A stretch of 64,000 bases of DNA from the NCBI RefSeq assembly GCF_003260275.1, contig NZ_QJHB01000001.1:62001-126000 (forward strand), given 5' to 3'. The first letter of the stretch is position 1. The number at the start of each line of letters is the position of its first letter. The position numbers were made by a program, and so were the translations under genes. The DNA is from Homoserinimonas sp. OAct 916. GTDB taxonomy: Bacteria > Actinomycetota > Actinomycetes > Actinomycetales > Microbacteriaceae. Positions 58,809-64,000 of this stretch are shown here, in pieces. Under the pieces are notes generated by a model, which saw nothing but the letters and a program-made list of their open reading frames with translations, ran no database searches and had not been told where the DNA came from.

Positions 58809-59645
58809 GTGTCCAAGTCGCAATTCATCATCGTTCCCGAATGGCAGGGGTCGAGTTCGTCACGCGCCATGCGCCTGGTCGATGGGGCCAACGCCATCTT
58901 GGGCGACCTGCCCCAGTCCGCCACCCGCGTGGTCGAAATTCCCACAGGTGCGGGCGATATGGTCGAGACCGGAATCGCCCGGTTCACGTCGTTGCAGTCG
59001 GTGCGGCGGGCGCAGGCGCGGGTGCTGGCCGAGACGCCAGAACCGGCGATCACCATCGGGGGCGACTGCGGGGTTGAATTGGCGGCCGTGGAAGCGGCCC
59101 ATGCCCGGCACCTGGGGTCGATGGCGCTCGTCTGGCTGGACGCCCATGCCGATCTGAACACGCCACAGACGTCGCCGTCAGGAACGTTCCACGGGATGGT
59201 TCTGCGTGCGTTGATGGGTGAAGCGGCACCCGGGTTGATCCCGGAGTCGGGCCACGAACTTCTCGCCGAAATGGTGGTGCTTGCCGGGGTACGGGCGCTG
59301 GATGACGCCGAGGACGAGTTCATCGCTTCGGCCGGTATCACGGTCTTGACTCCGGCACAGTTGACTGACCCACAATCTCTGGTGCGCGCGATCGAGAACA
59401 CGGGCGCGACATCCGTCTACCTTCACGTCGACCTTGATGTGCTGGATCCGAGCGATATCGCCGGGGTGACCTACCCGGAACCGTTCGGGGTGAGCGCAAG
59501 CGACCTGACCGCACTGATCCGCGCGGTGCGTGGGCGCTTTCCCCTGGTCGGCGCAGGAATCACCGAATTCGCCCCGGCCAGCCCCAACCAGGCCGCAGAC
59601 GACCTGCCGACCATCCTGCGCGTGATCGGAGCCCTCACCTCGTAA
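58809..59645 (+). CDS. Arginase/ureohydrolase-family protein
   Basis: A 278-residue protein of the arginase fold. Two of three metal motifs are standard: DAHADLN and HVDLDVLDP. The first, usually GGDHS, is GGDCG, so a histidine metal ligand is a cysteine. It may act on an amidine or guanidine compound, or may have lost the second metal. The GTG at 58809 (VSKSQFII) is preferred; an upstream frame start exists. The stop codon begins a 15-bp repeat array. Confidence 0.82.
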   Translation: MSKSQFIIVPEWQGSSSSRAMRLVDGANAILGDLPQSATRVVEIPTGAGDMVETGIARFTSLQSVRRAQARVLAETPEPAITIGGDCGVELAAVEAAHARHLGSMALVWLDAHADLNTPQTSPSGTFHGMVLRALMGEAAPGLIPESGHELLAEMVVLAGVRALDDAEDEFIASAGITVLTPAQLTDPQSLVRAIENTGATSVYLHVDLDVLDPSDIAGVTYPEPFGVSASDLTALIRAVRGRFPLVGAGITEFAPASPNQAADDLPTILRVIGALTS

Positions 59646-59800
59646 CCGAAGTACGCACAACCATGGTTTCCGCAACCACAGCTCTCGAAACCACAGCTTT
59701 CTAAACCACAGTGTTCGGTAGAACGGTGCTCGGCAGAACAGTGTTTCGCAGAACAGTGTTTCGCAGAAAAGGGCTTGGCAGTACAGTGCTCAGCAGAACC
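59644..59800. repeat. Ten-unit decaying 15-bp array filling an intergenic region
   Basis: Nine clear 15-bp units from 59659 to 59793, a decayed one at 59644 that starts in the TAA stop, and a partial one after. The unit drifts gradually from AACCACAGCTcTCgA on the left to CAGAACAGTGTTTCG on the right, where two neighbours are identical. Almost the whole gap between the arginase-family gene and the oxidoreductase is repeat. Confidence 0.95.
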
Positions 59801-59814
59801 GGAAGGAACCTGAA

Positions 59815-61278
59815 ATGGTGACCGAAGACTACGACCTGATTGTGATCGGCGCGGGTGCAGTGGGTGAGAATGTGGCAGACCGGGCAACGCGGGGTGGGCT
59901 TCGAACCGTCGTCATCGAGCGCGACCTGGTCGGCGGAGAATGCAGCTATTGGGCCTGCATGCCGTCCAAGGCACTGCTGAGAAGCCCTGCGGCTCTGCGC
60001 GCAGCCACGGCGGTCGGCGGGGCCAGGGAAGCCATCACGGGCGATCTGGACGTCAACGCGTTGCTGGACCGGCGGGACACATTCACAAGCCACTGGAAGG
60101 ACCATGGGCAGGTCGACTGGCTGGAATCCGCCGGAATCGACCTGATCCGCGGCCGCGGGAGCATCCACGGTGCGCGAAAAGTGATCGTCACCACTGAAGA
60201 CGAAGGCCAATTCACGCTCACCGCGAAGCACGCCGTGGCGCTCTGCACCGGTAGCACCCCGCTCATCGCGCCCATCCCGGGGATCGCGTCGATGGCGCCC
60301 TGGACCAGCCGCGACCTGACCGCTGTCACGAACATCCCGGAGAGCATCATCATCGTCGGCGGCGGCGTCGTCGCCTGTGAGATGGCCACTGTGTTCGCCC
60401 AGTTGGGCAGTGTCGTCACCGTGCTCTCACGCAGCCAGTTGCTCGATTCCGAGGAACCGTTCGCCGGCGAGCTCGTGGCCGAATCCCTGATCGGAATGGG
60501 CGTGGACCTTCGCCTGAAGACGCACATTTCGAAATTGAGCCGCGCGGCGGATGGAACCGTGCACGCCGTGCTTGAAAACGGCGCACAGATCTTCGCGGAA
60601 CAGATCGCCGTCGCGACCGGCCGCAAGCCACGAACAGACGACGTAGGGCTCGACTCAGTGGGGCTCGTCCCCGGCGACTGGCTGCACGTTGACGACACCA
60701 TGCTCGTCCGCGACCCTCACACCGGCGGCTCAGAGTTCGACGGCGAGAGCGATTGGCTCTACGCGATCGGCGACGTGAACAATCGTGCCCCGCTCACCCA
60801 CCAGGGCAAATATCAGGCGAGGGCCGCCGGCGACGTGATCGTGGCCCGTGCCGCCGGGTTGTCTGTGACCGCCGAGCCGTGGTCTCAGTACGCCGCAACC
60901 GCCGATCATCAGGCGGTACCGCAGGCGATCTTCACCGAACCAGAAGTCGCATCAGTGGGCCTGACCGCGGCCGCGGCGAAGAAGGCGGGCTACGAGATCC
61001 GCGTCGTCGACTACGAGATCGGTCACGTGGCAGGGGCCGCACTGCATGCAGACAACTATCGGGGAACCGCCCGCATCGTGGTCGATGAGAGTCGTCGCGT
61101 GCTGCTCGGCGCCACGTTTGTGGGGCCCGAAGTCGCAGAGTTGTTGCACGCCGCCACGATCGCCGTGGTCGCCGAGGTACCCATCGAGCGCCTCTGGCAC
61201 GCGGTTCCGTCCTATCCGACCATCAGTGAGGTCTGGCTCCGATTGCTCGAAGCGTATGGCCGGCCGTCAGACTGGTGA
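59815..61278 (+). CDS. FAD-dependent disulfide oxidoreductase-family protein
   Basis: A 487-residue flavoprotein with the layout of lipoamide dehydrogenase and mercuric reductase. FAD loop VIGAGAVGENVADRATRGG, redox region GGECSYWACMPSKALL, NAD loop IIVGGGVVACEMATVFAQLG, FAD motif LYAIGDVN and the C-terminal dimer domain. The usual redox pair CxxxxC is kept, but its surroundings differ from the common TCLNVGC. The usual HPHPTLSE base region reads HAVPSYPTISE. Substrate unknown. Confidence 0.88.
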   Translation: MVTEDYDLIVIGAGAVGENVADRATRGGLRTVVIERDLVGGECSYWACMPSKALLRSPAALRAATAVGGAREAITGDLDVNALLDRRDTFTSHWKDHGQVDWLESAGIDLIRGRGSIHGARKVIVTTEDEGQFTLTAKHAVALCTGSTPLIAPIPGIASMAPWTSRDLTAVTNIPESIIIVGGGVVACEMATVFAQLGSVVTVLSRSQLLDSEEPFAGELVAESLIGMGVDLRLKTHISKLSRAADGTVHAVLENGAQIFAEQIAVATGRKPRTDDVGLDSVGLVPGDWLHVDDTMLVRDPHTGGSEFDGESDWLYAIGDVNNRAPLTHQGKYQARAAGDVIVARAAGLSVTAEPWSQYAATADHQAVPQAIFTEPEVASVGLTAAAAKKAGYEIRVVDYEIGHVAGAALHADNYRGTARIVVDESRRVLLGATFVGPEVAELLHAATIAVVAEVPIERLWHAVPSYPTISEVWLRLLEAYGRPSDW

Positions 61279-61279
61279 C

Positions 61280-61660
61280 ATGCGCATTCTGAAACGGATC
61301 CTGCTTGACGAGGCCCTCACCCGGCCCGGTTACCTGTATGCGTCTGCAGTCGGCCTGGTCTGGGGTTTCATCTGGAGCACTGGCCGAGTCGAGCGGGTCA
61401 ACGGCCTGTTCATCTTCACCGGGATGCCGAAATGGTCGTTCGGGCGCGGTGGCTCCTGTGTGGGCTCCAGTTACCTCACCGACCACAACGTCTCCCCCGA
61501 CGTGCTCGAACACGAGGCAGTGCACCGGCTGCAATGGCAGAAATACGGCACCTGGTTTCCGTTCCTGTACCTGCTCGCCGGACGCAACCCGCTGAAGAAC
61601 CGGTTCGAGATCGAGGCCGGGCTGGAAAAGGGCGGCTACCTGCGCACCCCACAACGCTGA
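61280..61660 (+). CDS. Small protein with HExxH-like motif
   Basis: A 126-residue protein of unknown function. A weakly hydrophobic segment near residues 18-32 is followed by LEHEAVHRLQWQKYG, which has the HExxH shape of zinc metalloproteases, although the protein is very short for one. It begins one base after the oxidoreductase stop, so they are probably co-transcribed. Confidence 0.7.
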   Translation: MRILKRILLDEALTRPGYLYASAVGLVWGFIWSTGRVERVNGLFIFTGMPKWSFGRGGSCVGSSYLTDHNVSPDVLEHEAVHRLQWQKYGTWFPFLYLLAGRNPLKNRFEIEAGLEKGGYLRTPQR

Positions 61661-61688
61661 CCGCTCCCTGCGCTGGACCCACAGCACC

Positions 61689-61754
61689 GAGGGGTCAGGA
61701 TCGGCGTCTGGCGCGGCCGCTGAGGTGCTGCTGAGGTGCCGATCCTGACCCCTC
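61689..61754. terminator. 17-bp perfect inverted repeat between convergent genes
   Basis: 61689-61705 and 61738-61754 are exact complements (arm GAGGGGTCAGGATCGGC) around a 32-base loop. It follows the HExxH gene by 28 bp and faces the SIP gene; it is probably a bidirectional terminator. Confidence 0.75.
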
Positions 61755-61786
61755 AGCGGTGGAGGGCCCTGTTGGATTGGGCAAGG

Positions 61787-61842
61787 GCTGGGCTGAGCTG
61801 AGCTGAGCTGAGCTGAGCTGGGCTGAGCTGGGCTGAGCTGGG
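61787..61842. repeat. 5-bp (GAGCT/GGGCT) tandem repeat after the SIP gene
   Basis: About eleven 5-bp units, alternating GAGCT and GGGCT towards the right, ending five bases from the SIP stop codon. Confidence 0.93.
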
Positions 61843-61846
61843 CAAG

Positions 61847-62338
61847 TCAGGCGGCGCGGCGTCCAAGCCTGTAGGCCTCACGGGTGGTGATCATGTCATC
61901 TGACAGACCCAGGGTCTCGGTCAGGTACTCGTGGATGGCCGCCACACCGCGGTAGTCGCCGCCCAACCACACCTGGGTGCGAGCCAGCTCGGTGGAATCA
62001 CTGTCGGTCTCGGCGGCTTCGCAGATCATCTCGGCGGCCCAGGCGCGGGCGGCACGGGACACTGCCGTCCCCGGGCGACAGGCCTCGGCCGTTCCGGGTG
62101 CGCCAGAGCGCGTGGACCGGGCCAACCAGGTCACGGTCATCCGCGGCGGCACCGCAAGGAGCCCGATGTGGTCCGGGGTGGGGACCTCCACGAAGACCCG
62201 GCCGCGCGCACAGAGAGGCAACGCCGCCAGTGCCAACTCGAGTTCGGCGAACGTCGTCTCATCGCTGGTGAGGAGGAAGTGGGGCGCTCCGGTGGTGTGT
62301 TTGGTCCTGGCCGAGTGGCCGGTATGCTGCGTGATCAT
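61847..62338 (-). CDS. Stand-alone SIP (siderophore-interacting) domain protein
   Basis: A 163-residue protein that matches only the C-terminal NAD(P)H-binding half of siderophore-interacting ferric reductases: HFLLTSDETTFAELELALAALP, RVFVEVPTPDH and QVWLGGDYRGVAAIHEYL. The FAD-binding half is absent. The iron box in its promoter supports a role in iron supply. The ATG at 62338 lies about seven bases after a TATACT -10, so the mRNA may be leaderless. Confidence 0.85.
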   Translation of the reverse strand: MITQHTGHSARTKHTTGAPHFLLTSDETTFAELELALAALPLCARGRVFVEVPTPDHIGLLAVPPRMTVTWLARSTRSGAPGTAEACRPGTAVSRAARAWAAEMICEAAETDSDSTELARTQVWLGGDYRGVAAIHEYLTETLGLSDDMITTREAYRLGRRAA

Positions 62339-62348
62339 CGCCTCAAGT

Positions 62349-62367
62349 ATAGGACAGCCTTACCTAA
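62349..62367 (-). promoter_or_regulatory. DtxR/IdeR iron box overlapping the SIP promoter
   Basis: On the minus strand TTAGGTAAGGCTGTCCTAT agrees at 15 of 19 positions with the DtxR consensus TTAGGTTAGGCTAACCTAA. It overlaps a TATACT -10 just before the start codon, so an iron-loaded repressor would shut the gene when iron is plentiful. Confidence 0.85.
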
Positions 62368-62397
62368 CTCGGCGAGGGTCGAAGGAGATTCTCCGGG

Positions 62398-63822
62398 TCA
62401 CCACTGCACGGGATGTCTGGCCTGCCAGTCGATCACGCGCTCCAATTGTGCCCCGAGCGCGAGCAGGGTCTCCTCCCCACCCGGCCGACCGATCAATTGA
62501 ACCCCCATCGGCAGCCCGGTGGCGGTCTGTGCGATCGGCAACGTGATCGCGGGCAGACCGGCCACGTTCACGAATGAGGTGAACGGCGTGTACTGCACCT
62601 GTTGGGCGAAGTTACGCTCGGCGTCCTCGGCGTCATACCAGCCGACCGGACGCGGAGTCATTGCCAGGGCGGGGGTGAGCACCGCGTCAAAGCCGGCGAA
62701 GAGACGGATGATCTGGGCTTCGAACGCACTGAGCGCGGCGAGCGCCTCTGCGAGCTGCCGGGCGCTGAGGGCCCGGCCCACGGCGACCAACCATTGTGTC
62801 AATGGTTCCAGGAGGTGCAACGCCTCGCGCTCGGCCGGGATGCTCGCGGCACCCGCCTGCCAGATGGTGCGGAACGCCGGAGCGTAGCCAGGGGTGGGTG
62901 GCAACGCCAGTTGGTCGATCTCGTGGCCAAGGGCGGCGAACTCACGCACCGCTTGGGCCAGGGCATCCTGGGCCTCTGGTGCGATGGTGATCTCGTAGGC
63001 GTCGTCCCAGGGCGTTGTGGTCATGACACCGAGCCGAAAGGTGCCTTCGGCGGCGAGCGCCGCCTGCAGAAGGCTGCCGCTCAACTCGGGCGCGCGCAGG
63101 GTGAAGTGGTGGTCGACACGGCCATCCGAGCGGCCGATCATGCCATCGGCCAGCAGCGCGGTGTCGGCGACCGTGCGCGCCAGTGGCCCGGCCACGGCAA
63201 GGCCGCCGAGACTGCCGATGCCACTGCCGGCCGGGATGAGCCCGCGGGACGGTTTGAGGCCGACCAAGCCGCAGGCTGCGGCCGGGATGCGCACCGACCC
63301 GCCACCGTCGGAGCCTGGCGCGAACGGTAATAACCCGGCGGCGACAGCCACCGCTGCTCCTCCGCTGGATCCGCCGGCACCGAGGCTCATGTCATAGGGC
63401 GTGACCGCGGGCGGAGCCACCAACGACTCGGTGTAGGAGGGTAGGCCGAACTCCGGGGTATTCGTCTTGCCCAGGCTGATCGCGCCGGCATCGTCGAGCA
63501 CCGTGGCGATCTCGTCCGAGGTCTCAGGGATGAACCCGGCGGTCAGTCGGGAGCCGAACCCGCAGGGCACTCCTTTGCGCTGGGTGAGATCCTTGTCAGC
63601 GAACGGCAACCCCCACAGCGTGACCGGCTTCGGCCCGGACTGCTCAAGGGCGCGGGCGGCATCGAGGGCGGCATCCGCTGTCACGGTCACAAAGGCGCCC
63701 AACGGCTCATTCAGCCGGTCGATGCGTTCAAGATAGTGACGGGTCAACTCGACCGGCCCGATGTCACCGGTTTGCAGGGCGTTCCGTTGTTCGAACGCGG
63801 TCAGATCGTGTAGCTCAGCCAT
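62398..63822 (-). CDS. Amidase-signature family hydrolase
   Basis: A 474-residue amidase. The Ser-cisSer-Lys triad is visible: Lys77 in PFADKDL, the Gly/Ser stretch GAGGSSGGAA (about 150) and nucleophile Ser176 in GSDGGGSVRIPAA. It hydrolyses an unknown amide; GatA is less likely, as no gatB or gatC is nearby. The SIP gene and its iron box follow on the same strand. Confidence 0.92.
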   Translation of the reverse strand: MAELHDLTAFEQRNALQTGDIGPVELTRHYLERIDRLNEPLGAFVTVTADAALDAARALEQSGPKPVTLWGLPFADKDLTQRKGVPCGFGSRLTAGFIPETSDEIATVLDDAGAISLGKTNTPEFGLPSYTESLVAPPAVTPYDMSLGAGGSSGGAAVAVAAGLLPFAPGSDGGGSVRIPAAACGLVGLKPSRGLIPAGSGIGSLGGLAVAGPLARTVADTALLADGMIGRSDGRVDHHFTLRAPELSGSLLQAALAAEGTFRLGVMTTTPWDDAYEITIAPEAQDALAQAVREFAALGHEIDQLALPPTPGYAPAFRTIWQAGAASIPAEREALHLLEPLTQWLVAVGRALSARQLAEALAALSAFEAQIIRLFAGFDAVLTPALAMTPRPVGWYDAEDAERNFAQQVQYTPFTSFVNVAGLPAITLPIAQTATGLPMGVQLIGRPGGEETLLALGAQLERVIDWQARHPVQW

Positions 63823-63890
63823 CTGCCCAGCCTACGGGGCGCCCCCATGGCGGGCTCAGCCGTGCGTCTTTCAGGGCGGCAGCACTCAAA

Positions 63891-64000
63891 CAGGCAGGAG
63901 TCAAACAGGCAGTCAACCAGGCAGTCAACCAGGCAGTCAACCAGGCAGTCAACCAGGCAGTCAATCAGGCAGGAGTCAACCAGGGAGCGACCAGTCGATC
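63891..64000. repeat. 12/15-bp tandem repeat at the window edge
   Basis: Units of CAGGCAGTCAAC: a 15-bp unit (63891), five 12-bp units (63906-63965; four identical), then another 15-bp unit and decayed copies to the end. The 15-bp forms carry an extra GAG. It lies upstream of the amidase and may continue beyond the window. Confidence 0.94.

Noticed and set aside
63891-64000. A CRISPR array
   Set aside because: Units are 12-15 bp and directly adjacent with no spacers; the same holds for all other arrays in the window.

Overview
The window is high-GC DNA from an actinobacterium, most likely a member of the Microbacteriaceae. The evidence is the conserved order argS-lysA-hom-thrC-thrB-rho-prfA-prmC-tsaC-wecA-atpI-atpBEFHAGDC, a Rho with a long hydrophilic insert, DUF4192, DUF2993 and DUF2017 proteins, a DUF222/HNH endonuclease preceded by a LexA-type box, an LAXTG-type sorting signal and several probably leaderless promoters. 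No phage, insertion sequence, plasmid or CRISPR array was seen.

Left to right. (1) 1-8136, minus strand: a phosphosignalling operon (FHA protein, PP2C phosphatase, membrane Ser/Thr kinase with an extracytoplasmic FN3-like domain) translationally coupled to a giant Ig-repeat surface protein that leaves the window. (2) 8161-10370: an Lrp regulator and a class-III aminotransferase, divergent from a wrecked aminobutyraldehyde dehydrogenase pseudogene. (3) 10407-18791: a DUF4192 protein, a heterodimeric ABC exporter with its TetR repressor and a clear operator inside the promoter, an aldo/keto reductase, Ogt and YaaA. (4) 18908-27706: the complete F1Fo ATP synthase operon with atpI and a WecA-type transferase. 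(5) 27709-45673: the translation, termination, threonine and lysine backbone (tsaC, prmC, prfA, rho, thrB, thrC, hom, lysA, argS). It is interrupted by a FecR-like membrane lipoprotein and by a plus-strand block of cysK-cysE-clpS-DUF2017. (6) 45926-54559: a lipoprotein, pdxH, mgtE, tRNA-Arg(CCG), a membrane protein, the DUF222/HNH endonuclease, a Pr6Pr membrane protein and a probable sortase-anchored protein. (7) 54656-64000: an AlaX-type editing hydrolase, the tdh-kbl threonine-to-glycine pathway, a methyltransferase, an arginase-family protein, a flavin disulfide-type oxidoreductase, an iron-box-controlled SIP-domain protein and an amidase.

The strongest unexplained signal is a set of 19 short, decaying tandem-repeat arrays. 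Nine have a period of 15 bp and the others are mostly 12-18 bp. The unit is different at every locus. Arrays sit at gene edges, very often starting at the stop codon and running downstream, or inside gene termini where the period is always a multiple of three. They look like products of a recurrent local duplication process, not like a mobile repeat. Coordinates of starts have been moved from the longest possible frame wherever ribosome-binding sites, overlaps, promoters or family alignments argued for it.
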